A DNA stretch of 5,261 nucleotides from Verrucomicrobiota bacterium (lineage in GTDB: Bacteria > Verrucomicrobiota > Lentisphaeria > Oligosphaerales > Oligosphaeraceae). The stretch lies in NCBI GenBank assembly GCA_022709995.1, contig JAKLHU010000023.1, forward strand, positions 1 through 5,261, in the 5' to 3' direction. Position 1 is the stretch's first letter. Every line of letters starts with the position of its first letter. Below, piece by piece: positions 1 through 5,261 of this stretch. The translations under genes and the position numbers were made by a program. The notes beneath the pieces were generated by a model, which was not told the origin of the DNA, made no database searches, and saw only the letters and a program-made list of their open reading frames with translations.

Positions 1-645
1 CCCAACAAACTGCTTCTGCCCTTGGGATCCGACGGCCTGCCGGTCTTCTGCCATTGCCTCCAGGCCCTGGCGCCGCTGCTGTCGGCGGCTCGCTGCATTC
101 TGGTGGTTCCGGAGGCACAGGCCGGCGCCTTCCTGGACGCCTTGAAAAATGCACACCTGGACGGCAGCGTCACCGTCGTTCCGGGCGGCCCCAGCCGGCA
201 GGAATCCGTCCAGTGCGGATTGCAGGCCTTGCCGGCCGAGGTCTCCATCGTCGCCGTCCAGGACGCCGCCCGACCGCTTGTCAGCCGGGAGCTCTTCCGG
301 CGCTGTGTCACCACCGCCCGCCAACACGGCGCCGGCATTGCCGCCACCCCGGTCACCGACACCATCAAGATCGCCGACAGCAACGGCATGATTCTGTCAA
401 CGCCGGAACGCGCCACCCTGTGGGCGGCGCAGACCCCCCAGGCCTTCCGGAAAAATCTGCTGACGGCGGCATTTGCGCGCTGCCGGCAGGAAAACCGCCA
501 GGTGACCGATGACGCCCAGGCCATGGAAATCGCCGGCTACCCAGTCGCCCTGGTGGAAAACCTCAGCCCAAATCCGAAAATAACCCGGCCGGAAGACCTG
601 GTCATGACGGCGACGCTGCTGCTGGCAACCAGCCACGAAAAATAG
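1..645 (+). CDS. ispD: 2-C-methyl-D-erythritol 4-phosphate cytidylyltransferase, 5'-truncated by the window edge
   Basis: This enzyme joins CTP to 2-C-methyl-D-erythritol 4-phosphate, releasing pyrophosphate, in the cytosolic MEP pathway to isoprenoid precursors. The open frame runs from base 1 to TAG at 643-645, giving 214 visible residues. The TTG at 22 is internal, because in-frame PNKLLLPLG (residues 1-9) is the segment right after the missing N-terminal GxGxR nucleotide loop; K3 corresponds to the conserved lysine of the family's PKQ motif. About 20-25 residues lie upstream. Other family motifs in order: GGPSRQESVQ (62-71), VQDAARPLVS (86-95), TPVTDTIK (116-123), LWAAQTPQAFR (140-150), VTDDA (168-172), and PKITRPEDL (192-200) with the conserved CMP-site lysine at 193. 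The C-terminal length is normal for a stand-alone IspD, and no IspF fusion follows. It converges with the M20 gene on the opposite strand, 32 bp away. The assignment is from motifs read by eye. Confidence 0.95.
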   Translation, partial: PNKLLLPLGSDGLPVFCHCLQALAPLLSAARCILVVPEAQAGAFLDALKNAHLDGSVTVVPGGPSRQESVQCGLQALPAEVSIVAVQDAARPLVSRELFRRCVTTARQHGAGIAATPVTDTIKIADSNGMILSTPERATLWAAQTPQAFRKNLLTAAFARCRQENRQVTDDAQAMEIAGYPVALVENLSPNPKITRPEDLVMTATLLLATSHEK

Positions 646-677
646 CCATCGGCAGGCGGCGCTCGAAACCAGGACCA

Positions 678-1952
678 TCACGCCGACAGAAAACGGGCCG
701 CGATCAAGGCCACGGCCTTGGCCGTCTTGACCAGGTCGGCCACGGCCACCCGCTCCGAGGCGGTATGAGCCACTCCCAGCGTCCCGGGGCCAATTCCCAA
801 GGTGGGAATGCCGGCCCGCAGGAAATGCGCCAGATCGCCCCATCCGCCCAGTGGCTTCACCACTGGCACCATGCCGGTGGCATCAAGATACGCGCTTTGG
901 CCAAACGCCATGAAATCCGGGGCGACCGCCATGGTCGAAGCGGCCGGCAGGTCCTTCACCCAGGTGACGGTCGGCGGCAACGCCCGCAACGTCTCCTCCG
1001 CCGAGACCGTCTCGGCCAGACAACGCTCAAACTGCTCCCGCACCAGCACGCCGGAATCAACACCGTCACGCGCCTGCGCGGCGCGCATGTCCGCCAACGA
1101 CGTCTTGATATTGAAGGCCAGCAAAGCCGACGCCGGGACATTCGCCGGGTGGTCGCCGGCCTGGAACACCCCGAAGTTGAACATGCCAGGCTGATCGCCG
1201 CGCAAAGCCCGGAACCGCGCCAGAGCCGGGAGGAGCTTGAAGGCCTGCTCGATGGCGTTCAGACCGCCGTAGGCCGCGTGACCGGTCCGCCCGGGCACCG
1301 TCACCCGCGCCGTCACCACCCCGGTGCAGCCGTCCTGAAGACAGTTGCAGTCGCCGTCAATCACCATGGCGCCATCCGGCTTCGGCAAATGCGCGACGCA
1401 GGACAAACTGCCACGGCCCGACCCGTCGCTCTCCTCGTCCGTCACGACGCAACACACCAGCTTGCCACGCCGTCCGCCGGGACAGGCCAGGAGCATCTTC
1501 GCCGCTTCGACCATGACGGCAATGCCGCCTTTGTCATCGGTTGTCCCGCGGCCATGCAAACAGCCGTCCCGCAGTTCCCCGGAAAATGGGTCGCCATCGT
1601 ATTTGTCAACCGCGACCGTGTCCATGTGCGCATCCAAAAGGAACGTCGGCCCCTGGCCGTCGCCGAACACAAATTCCGCCACCACGTTGTGCCGTCTTTC
1701 CACCTGGCGGCCGCGCGGCGCCAAGACCCGGTAGCGGGTGAAGGCCTCGTCGTCGCAGGGAATGCGCGACAACGTCGCCCCCATCGCCTTGAACACTTCC
1801 TCGATGGCCAGAAGCCCTGCCCATTCTCCGGCCGGGGACTTATCCCCGGAATAGGGATTCACGGTCGGAATCCGCACCAGTTGCCGGCACAAGGCAATCA
1901 TCCTGCCTTCGTCAACCCCCGCCAGCAACGCATTCTCCTGAACTGTCAACAT
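678..1952 (-). CDS. M20-family (ArgE/DapE-like) di-zinc amidohydrolase or peptidase
   Basis: This is a complete 424-residue member of the M20 metallohydrolase family, which hydrolyses amide bonds of N-acyl amino acids or short peptides, usually in the cytosol. Expected metal and catalytic positions are present: H109-M-D111 in LLDAHMDTV; D139 in GRGTTDDKGG as bridging ligand; E173 (general base) and E174 (metal) in VTDEESDG; probably D201 in VIDGD; and H396 in AHTASERV. The inserted dimerisation domain spans roughly residues 208-320 and includes VPGRTGHAAYGGLNAI, whose H225 is the conserved substrate-contacting histidine. No signal peptide is visible. ATG at 1952 is supported by an AAGGAG ribosome-binding site at 1960-1965, seven bases upstream. 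The gene is transcribed alone, away from the small basic ORF and towards ispD. Acetylornithine deacetylase, succinyl-diaminopimelate desuccinylase and dipeptidase cannot be told apart from this sequence, and no arg or dap neighbours help, so I give no symbol. Confidence 0.93.
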   Translation of the reverse strand: MLTVQENALLAGVDEGRMIALCRQLVRIPTVNPYSGDKSPAGEWAGLLAIEEVFKAMGATLSRIPCDDEAFTRYRVLAPRGRQVERRHNVVAEFVFGDGQGPTFLLDAHMDTVAVDKYDGDPFSGELRDGCLHGRGTTDDKGGIAVMVEAAKMLLACPGGRRGKLVCCVVTDEESDGSGRGSLSCVAHLPKPDGAMVIDGDCNCLQDGCTGVVTARVTVPGRTGHAAYGGLNAIEQAFKLLPALARFRALRGDQPGMFNFGVFQAGDHPANVPASALLAFNIKTSLADMRAAQARDGVDSGVLVREQFERCLAETVSAEETLRALPPTVTWVKDLPAASTMAVAPDFMAFGQSAYLDATGMVPVVKPLGGWGDLAHFLRAGIPTLGIGPGTLGVAHTASERVAVADLVKTAKAVALIAARFLSA

Positions 1953-1959
1953 CGCTGTT

Positions 1960-1965
1960 CTCCTT
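1960..1965 (-). promoter_or_regulatory. Shine-Dalgarno site of the M20 gene
   Basis: On the minus strand the sequence reads AAGGAG, then seven bases, then ATG (1952-1950). It is the strongest ribosome-binding site in the window and fixes the start of the M20 gene. Confidence 0.8.
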
Positions 1966-2065
1966 CAGACTGAACCAAAACACCATGTGACGGCGACAAA
2001 AGCGACTCCAAACCCGGCGGACGCAAATAAAATAGCCCAACCGCGCTTTCTAGCGACCTCCGAGG

Positions 2066-2093
2066 TTGAAAATTCGCAAAAAGGGGATATTTT
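2066..2093 (+). promoter_or_regulatory. Possible sigma-70-type promoter for the small basic ORF and TPR gene
   Basis: TTGAAA (2066-2071) is followed after 16 bp by TATTTT (2088-2093), inside the only AT-rich patch of the region and about 80 bp before the small ORF. The match to TTGACA/TATAAT is partial, and AT-rich sequence yields such matches by chance. An alternative -10 is TATCTA (2095-2100), but its spacing to the same -35 is too long. Confidence 0.3.
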
Positions 2094-2155
2094 TTATCTA
2101 AACATTTTCATAGTTTGATTTTCTCCGTCGCCAAACCGTAACGTCAGTTGCAAAC

Positions 2156-2161
2156 AGGAAG
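2156..2161 (+). promoter_or_regulatory. Shine-Dalgarno site of the 29-codon ORF
   Basis: AGGAAG lies nine bases before the ATG at 2171. A clear ribosome-binding site in front of so short an ORF is one of the main reasons to regard that ORF as a real gene. Confidence 0.65.
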
Positions 2162-2170
2162 TGTACAACC

Positions 2171-2260
2171 ATGGGCTCAGTCAAAAAGAAACGCCGTAAG
2201 AAGATCGCGAAGCATAAGCGCCGTAAACAGCTGAAGGCCCAGCGCCATAAGAAGAAATAA
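2171..2260 (+). CDS. AURKAIP1/COX24-domain mini ribosomal protein (bS22/mS38-like, 29 aa)
   Basis: ATG 2171 to TAA 2258-2260 encodes 29 residues beginning MGSVKKKRRKKIAKHKRR and ending RHKKK. Seventeen of 29 residues are Lys or Arg and two more are His; there is no acidic residue. The MGSVxKKRRK start and the K(H/K)xRRK core are the signature of the free-standing bacterial AURKAIP1/COX24 (DUF1713) proteins, whose usual length is about 30-35 residues. From memory, the mycobacterial member (called bS22) sits in the 30S subunit, and the mitochondrial homologue is mS38; this bS22 is not the E. coli Sra/RpsV protein, so I give no symbol. By analogy the product binds 16S rRNA in the small subunit. 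Start support: AGGAAG nine bases upstream. The TPR lipoprotein follows 34 bp after the stop with no terminator between, suggesting cotranscription. The ORF is short enough to be skipped by default gene callers. Confidence 0.88.
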   Translation: MGSVKKKRRKKIAKHKRRKQLKAQRHKKK

Positions 2261-2294
2261 CCTTTCTCCGCGGGCGCGTGTGGGCGGGGGCATT

Positions 2295-4451
2295 ATGAAC
2301 CACCGATGGACATCAGCTTTCCTGGCCGCTGCGCCTGTTTTGATGTTGCTGTGGGGAGGATGCCTTGCCGGCAGCCGGGCAGTGCTCAAGCAGGGCGTCG
2401 TTCTTGATGAACGGCGCCCTGTTGTCGTGCCGGTAAAAGAAGTCCTCAGCCAGCTGGAACTGAACGAAGCCACGGCCTGGGCCGAATACGCCAAGGGCAA
2501 TAGCCTGCTCATGGACGGCCCGCAAGCCCTTGACCAGGCGGCGACGCACCTGGCAAAGGCACTGACCCTGCTCCCCGACGCACAGCCGATTGCCATGGCC
2601 CTGATCGGCCCTCGCCTCGCCGGCAAGGAATTGGATAAAGCCATCGCCGACCTGAAAATCGTCACCGCCGCCAACCCGGCCGCCCCTATTCCAAATCTCC
2701 TGTACGCGGAATGCCTGGCCATGCTCCAGCGCCAGGACGAAGCGATCGAACATTTGCTCAAAACCATCGCCGTGACCCATTGGCAGGAACCGCAAATCGT
2801 CCAGACCGCAGCCTTGATGCTCAGCCGTAGCAAAAACCCCGGACAAACGGAAAAATTCTTCCGCCAGGCCTTTGCGCACCGTCATCTCCGCGACAGCCAT
2901 GTGCTGCAGACCATCGCCGCGTCGTTCTGGCTCGATGTGGCCGACTTCCGCCAAGCGACCCTCGAACAAGACCTTGACCGCGACCGGAATAACAACGGCG
3001 CCGCCAACTCCACAACGCCGGAAAACATCACGGCCACCGCGACCCCCGAAGCCGCCAAGTCGGACGACGAGGACGCCAAGGCCACCGCCGCCGCCAAGTC
3101 GGACGACGAGGACGCCAAGGCCACCACCGCCAAGCCGGACGACGAGGACGCCAAGGCCACCGCCGCCGCCAAGCCGGACGAGGACGCCAAGGCCACCGCC
3201 GCCGCCAAGCCGGACGACGAGGACGCCAAGGCCACCGCCGCCGCCAAGCCGGACGAGGACGCCAAGGCCACCACCGCCGCCAAGCCGGACGAGGACGCGG
3301 CAGCAGACATTGCCTTGGCGTTTTCAGCGTATGACCCGGACGACTGCCGAGCCCGGGCCCGGGCGCATGCGGCGCGTGCGGTTGCCCTGCCCGGAATTCC
3401 CGCCAACAGTGTTTGGGAGACCGGCCCGGATGGCCTGGAGCTCCTGGGCAGCCTTCTCCTGCGACTGGAAGAGTGGGAACTCCTCGATCAGCTTCTGGAC
3501 AAACTTGACGCCAATCCTGAATACAGCGATTCAAACCAGTGGCGGCTGATGAAAATTGCACTTCTCGAAAAACGCGGCGACGCCGAAAAACTGCTGGAGT
3601 ACCTGGACAGCCTCAACCAGAAGCAAGTCGATCTGAAACAGTACCCGGAGGAATTTGTCCTGCGCCAGGCGATCGCCGAGCAGTACCTCAAAGCCGAATC
3701 GTACGACAAGGCCATCCAGGCACTGGAAACCGTCGTGACGTATTACCCGCGCGACGACAACGCCCGCCTCCGCCTGGCGCAGCTCTACTTGTTTACCCGC
3801 CGCGCCAACAGCGGCCTGGCAACACTGGCGCCACTCAAAAAACTCCCCCCTTACGGATGGCTGCTTTCCGCCCAACTCTGGCGCGTCGCCGGCAATTTCG
3901 ACCGCGCCTTGAACTGCCTCGAAACGGCGGAGAAAGTGGCACGGGAACTGAAAGACGAGAATTTTTTCACAGCCGGCTTTCATACCTCTTATGCGCTCAT
4001 CTGCGAAAGCGCCGGCAACATCGACCAGGCCATCGCCCAAAGCCGCCTGGCGCATGCAAAAAAGCCCGACGACCCGTCGACCTGCAATTTTCTCGGATAT
4101 GTCCTCGCCGACCACAACCGCGACCTGCCCGAAGCCGAGCAACTCATTGCCAAAGCCTTGGCCGCGGAACCGGAAAACACGGCCTATCTTGACAGCCTCG
4201 CCTGGGTCTACTACCGGCAGCAACGGTTTCCCGATGCCCTCGACGCCATCCTCAAAACCATTCGTCTGGGCGGCATTGAACAAGACCCGGAAGGCGTCAT
4301 CGCCGATCACGCCGGAGACATCTTTGCCGCCAACGGATTTCTGCGCCTGGCCCGCCATTACTGGCTCCTCGCGACAACCGCCAATGATGCGGTGGCCGCC
4401 AAAATCGACGCCAAACTCAACCCGGCCGCCGGCCATCCGCCACGGGATTGA
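2295..4451 (+). CDS. Tetratricopeptide-repeat lipoprotein with an expanded acidic/lysine repeat linker
   Basis: A 718-residue protein whose partners are unknown; TPR solenoids act as protein-binding scaffolds. I chose ATG 2295 over the in-frame GTG 2280 because it gives a compact signal sequence: MNHRW, a hydrophobic stretch (residues 8-20), then LWGGC with Cys23 as likely lipidation site. Trp at lipobox -3 is unusual, so a lipoprotein is probable rather than certain. A G-rich GGCGGGGG (2283-2290) ends four bases before this ATG. TPR-like helical pairs span about 59-222 (for example DEAIEHLLKTIAV, 148-160). Residues 223-340 are low complexity, with seven AAKPD(D)EDAKAT-type units at 253-335. 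TPRs resume about 350-705, clearest at 465-500 and 597-693 (FLGYVLADHNRDLPEAEQLI; AYLDSLAWVYYRQQRFPDAL), a C-terminal pattern common in proteobacterial-type TPR lipoproteins. It probably acts at the inner face of the outer membrane or in the periplasm. It is downstream of, and probably cotranscribed with, the mini ribosomal protein. Confidence 0.87.
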   Translation: MNHRWTSAFLAAAPVLMLLWGGCLAGSRAVLKQGVVLDERRPVVVPVKEVLSQLELNEATAWAEYAKGNSLLMDGPQALDQAATHLAKALTLLPDAQPIAMALIGPRLAGKELDKAIADLKIVTAANPAAPIPNLLYAECLAMLQRQDEAIEHLLKTIAVTHWQEPQIVQTAALMLSRSKNPGQTEKFFRQAFAHRHLRDSHVLQTIAASFWLDVADFRQATLEQDLDRDRNNNGAANSTTPENITATATPEAAKSDDEDAKATAAAKSDDEDAKATTAKPDDEDAKATAAAKPDEDAKATAAAKPDDEDAKATAAAKPDEDAKATTAAKPDEDAAADIALAFSAYDPDDCRARARAHAARAVALPGIPANSVWETGPDGLELLGSLLLRLEEWELLDQLLDKLDANPEYSDSNQWRLMKIALLEKRGDAEKLLEYLDSLNQKQVDLKQYPEEFVLRQAIAEQYLKAESYDKAIQALETVVTYYPRDDNARLRLAQLYLFTRRANSGLATLAPLKKLPPYGWLLSAQLWRVAGNFDRALNCLETAEKVARELKDENFFTAGFHTSYALICESAGNIDQAIAQSRLAHAKKPDDPSTCNFLGYVLADHNRDLPEAEQLIAKALAAEPENTAYLDSLAWVYYRQQRFPDALDAILKTIRLGGIEQDPEGVIADHAGDIFAANGFLRLARHYWLLATTANDAVAAKIDAKLNPAAGHPPRD
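3051..3299 (+). repeat. In-frame 36/39-bp tandem repeat array (7 units, last partial)
   Basis: Units begin at 3051, 3090, 3129, 3165, 3201, 3240 and 3276, with lengths 39, 39, 36, 36, 39, 36 and 24 bp. They encode AAKSDDEDAKATA-type peptides. Length varies by one GAC codon (DDED or DED) or one GCC codon; the first two units have Ser where the later ones have Pro. A higher-order 75-bp period exists: 3129-3197 is identical to 3204-3272 over 69 bp, so the array grew partly by duplicating a two-unit block. All units are multiples of three, so copy-number change would alter linker length without breaking the frame. The peptide is alternately acidic and lysine-bearing, rich in Ala, and expected to be disordered or loosely helical. 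Confidence 0.95.
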
Positions 4452-4730
4452 CGGCGACCGCCAACAACCTTGATTGTTTCCGTCTTGACGTTCCCGGGCT
4501 CTTGCCCCTTCGGCGGCCGGCCACGGCGGTCATCTCCGCAAACGTGAATATCCGATGTCTCCGGCATCCCTGCCGCCCGGCGGGCGATCCATACAATCCG
4601 GCTTGCTTGCCGTCACTTTCCTTTCCCTGCGCCCGGCCGGCGGGTCGCCCTCCGGTCGTCTCCTCCTGGCCCCAAGTCATCCTTTCCCCGGCAGTTGCAA
4701 CTATTAAACCCTAATCTCCCCTCATCTCCC
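4452..4730. other. GC-rich intergenic spacer with weak hairpins
   Basis: This is 279 bp between the TPR gene and the DUF486 gene. I find no gene with supportable family resemblance. There are only short dyads: AACAA-6-TTGTT (4463-4478), GGGC-4-GCCC (4496-4507) and CGCCC-GGC-GGGCG (4574-4586). None is followed by a T-run, so no intrinsic terminator can be named. Two partly similar GC blocks occur at 4571-4586 and 4629-4647. The last 40 bases contain a 10-bp palindrome and a pyrimidine-rich leader, listed separately. Confidence 0.5.
4693..4702. promoter_or_regulatory. Perfect 10-bp palindrome AGTTGCAACT upstream of the DUF486 gene
   Basis: AGTTG/CAACT is fully symmetric and ends on the first T of a -10-like TATTAA (4702-4707), 28 bases before the ATG at 4731. 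Its position would suit an operator, but no good -35 lies 16-18 bp upstream, so promoter and operator roles are both tentative. Confidence 0.3.
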
Positions 4731-5072
4731 ATGTCACCAGCTCTACGCGCCATTCTAATGCTCATCGCCTCCAACGTGTTCATGACATTCGCCTGGTACG
4801 GCCATCTCCGTCACATGCAAGACAAAAAGTGGTACTTTGCCGCCCTTGTCAGCTGGAGCATCGCCCTGTTCGAATACCTGCTCCAAGTCCCCGCCAATCG
4901 TTTCGGCTACCAGACCATGTCCGTCGCCCAGCTGAAAATCCTGCAGGAAGTCATCACCCTCAGCGTCTTCATTCCCTTCTGCCTGTTCTTCATGAAGGAA
5001 AAATGGAACTGGAACTTCATGTGGGCAGGCCTCTGCATGGTCGCGGCGGTGTACTTCATGTTCCGCAAATAG
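4731..5072 (+). CDS. DUF486 / DMT-family small integral membrane protein
   Basis: A 113-residue inner-membrane protein of the DUF486 family, related to drug/metabolite transporters; the substrate is unknown. Family signatures seen: SNVFMTFAWYGHL (14-26), ALFEYLLQVPANRFGY (45-60), QLKILQEVITLSVF (67-80) and WAGLCMVAAVYFMFR (98-112). Four hydrophobic segments lie at about 5-23, 34-52, 70-88 and 94-111, and the length is typical of the family, which resembles a half-size EamA unit and would probably work as an oligomer. ATG 4731 gives the usual family N terminus; an in-frame TTG at 4695 would add 12 unsupported residues. No Shine-Dalgarno sequence precedes the ATG: the leader is pyrimidine-rich, with ATCTCCC at 4714-4720 and again at 4724-4730. 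The gene stands alone, 279 bp after the TPR gene, and a 24-bp direct repeat begins at its final stop-codon base. Confidence 0.92.
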   Translation: MSPALRAILMLIASNVFMTFAWYGHLRHMQDKKWYFAALVSWSIALFEYLLQVPANRFGYQTMSVAQLKILQEVITLSVFIPFCLFFMKEKWNWNFMWAGLCMVAAVYFMFRK

Positions 5073-5119
5073 CCGACGCGCCGCCTTGGACATGAGCCGG
5101 CGCGCCGCCTTGGCCATGA
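5072..5119. repeat. 24-bp direct repeat, two copies in tandem
   Basis: Copy one (5072-5095) and copy two (5096-5119) differ at two positions (GCCGACGCG versus GCCGGCGCG, and TTGGACATGA versus TTGGCCATGA). The start of a third unit, GCCGGCG, follows at 5120. The first base is the last base of the DUF486 stop codon. The second copy plus following sequence can fold as GCCGCC-TT-GGC-CATGA-GCC-GGCGGC (5104-5128), nine pairs with a TT bulge, but no T-run follows, so it is not a canonical terminator. Confidence 0.8.
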
Positions 5120-5128
5120 GCCGGCGGC
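5104..5128 (+). other. GC-rich hairpin downstream of the DUF486 gene
   Basis: GCCGCC (5104-5109) can pair with GGCGGC (5123-5128), and GGC (5112-5114) with GCC (5120-5122) around a CATGA loop. It lies about 30 bp after the DUF486 stop and could stabilise the 3' end or help termination. The absence of a U-tract argues against an intrinsic terminator. Confidence 0.35.
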
Positions 5129-5224
5129 CGGCGTGAAAACATCCCCTGACGCCCCCAAGAGCGCAAACCGACACGACCATCACCCCGCCGCGCGGCCCCG
5201 AAACACGGCCGGGGCAGCGCCCAG

Positions 5225-5259
5225 CGCCGAGCACCTCGGTTCAGGCAAGGTGCACGGCG
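5225..5259. repeat. Inverted repeat with 11-bp arms at the right edge
   Basis: CGCCG-A-GCACCT (5225-5236) is complementary to AGGTGC-A-CGGCG (5248-5259) apart from one central A/A mismatch; the loop is 11 bases (CGGTTCAGGCA). It is the best dyad in the window. It could be an operator, part of a structured RNA or a terminator stem, but the window stops two bases later, so what follows cannot be seen. Confidence 0.6.
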
Positions 5260-5261
5260 AC

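Larger units (their letters stand above)
1953..2170. other. Divergent intergenic region with AT-rich core
   Basis: This 218-bp spacer separates the minus-strand M20 gene from the plus-strand small basic ORF and should hold promoters for both. Most of it is mixed or GC-rich, but about 2066-2123 is strikingly AT-rich compared with the rest of the window. Within it I see a perfect inverted pair TGAAAAT/ATTTTCA (2067-2073 and 2104-2110), a smaller GATA/TATC dyad (2086-2089 and 2095-2098), and an ACCTC-C-GAGGT dyad (2056-2066) just before it. No ORF with a credible start and family resemblance lies here. For the M20 direction I could not find a convincing -35/-10 pair; a TATTTT-like element exists near 2025-2035 on the minus strand without a good -35. 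Confidence 0.6.

Noticed and set aside
646..677. Bidirectional terminator between ispD and the M20 gene
   Set aside because: The 32-bp convergent gap has no inverted repeat of useful length and no T-run in either direction.
765..1973. 402-codon plus-strand open frame
   Set aside because: It lies exactly antisense to the M20 gene, is rich in His, Arg and Gln as expected of a high-GC shadow frame, and shows no recognisable domain, whereas the minus-strand frame carries all M20 motifs.
3051..3299. CRISPR-like array
   Set aside because: Repeats are directly abutting with no unique spacers, encode an in-frame peptide, and no cas genes are nearby; this is a coding tandem repeat.
2872..3561. Several long overlapping frames on both strands across the tandem repeats
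   Set aside because: The repeat unit lacks stop codons in most frames, so long Pro/Arg- or Trp/Arg-rich shadows arise automatically. Only the TPR frame continues into recognisable protein on both sides.
4448..4714. 88-codon plus-strand frame overlapping the TPR stop
   Set aside because: It starts with TTG, has no ribosome-binding site, is Pro/Arg/Cys-rich without any family resemblance, and its composition fits random GC-rich sequence.
4755..5234. 159-codon minus-strand frame opposite the DUF486 gene
   Set aside because: It is antisense to a well-conserved membrane protein. Its N-terminal part is built from the 24-bp direct repeat and shows no family features.
5190..5261. Possible SRP RNA, tRNA or other housekeeping RNA
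   Set aside because: The hairpin tempted this reading, but I cannot find the conserved GGAAGG-type SRP loop, a tRNA TTCRA arm with CCA-side pairing, or other diagnostic motifs; the visible part is too short to call.

Overview
The window is a GC-rich, densely coded bacterial chromosome fragment. It carries five genes: four ordinary ones and one very small gene that length-filtered gene calling would miss. I see no phage, transposon, CRISPR, tRNA or rRNA sequence, and no convincing new multi-gene system. The source looks like a Gram-negative-type (diderm) bacterium: it uses the MEP isoprenoid route (IspD), has a probable lipoprotein with tetratricopeptide repeats (TPRs), and has a free-standing mS38/AURKAIP1-COX24-type mini ribosomal protein. 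A member of the Planctomycetota-Verrucomicrobiota-Lentisphaerota group is my guess, but nothing in the window settles the taxonomy.

Layout: (1) 1-645, plus strand, is ispD without its first ~20-25 codons, which lie upstream of the window. (2) 678-1952, minus strand, is a complete M20-family zinc amidohydrolase/peptidase that converges on ispD across a 32-bp gap. (3) 1953-2170 is a divergent intergenic region with a conspicuously AT-rich core, putative promoter elements and small dyads. (4) 2171-2260, plus strand, is a 29-codon, extremely basic ORF that matches the bacterial AURKAIP1/COX24-domain (mycobacterial bS22-like) small-subunit protein. (5) 2295-4451, plus strand, begins 34 bp later and is probably cotranscribed. 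It is a large TPR protein with a signal/lipoprotein N terminus. Its two helical halves are separated by a ~115-residue low-complexity linker holding seven near-perfect 36/39-bp tandem repeats. (6) 4452-4730 is a GC-rich spacer with weak hairpins and a perfect 10-bp palindrome near a short, SD-less leader. (7) 4731-5072, plus strand, is a four-helix DUF486 (DMT-like) membrane protein. (8) 5073-5261 has no gene but holds a 24-bp direct repeat and a good 11-bp-arm inverted repeat at the very edge.

Apart from the mini ribosomal protein/TPR lipoprotein pair, the genes show no shared pathway. The points most worth a second look are the small ribosomal-protein-like gene, the recently expanded acidic/lysine repeat linker inside the TPR protein, and the inverted repeat at the right edge.
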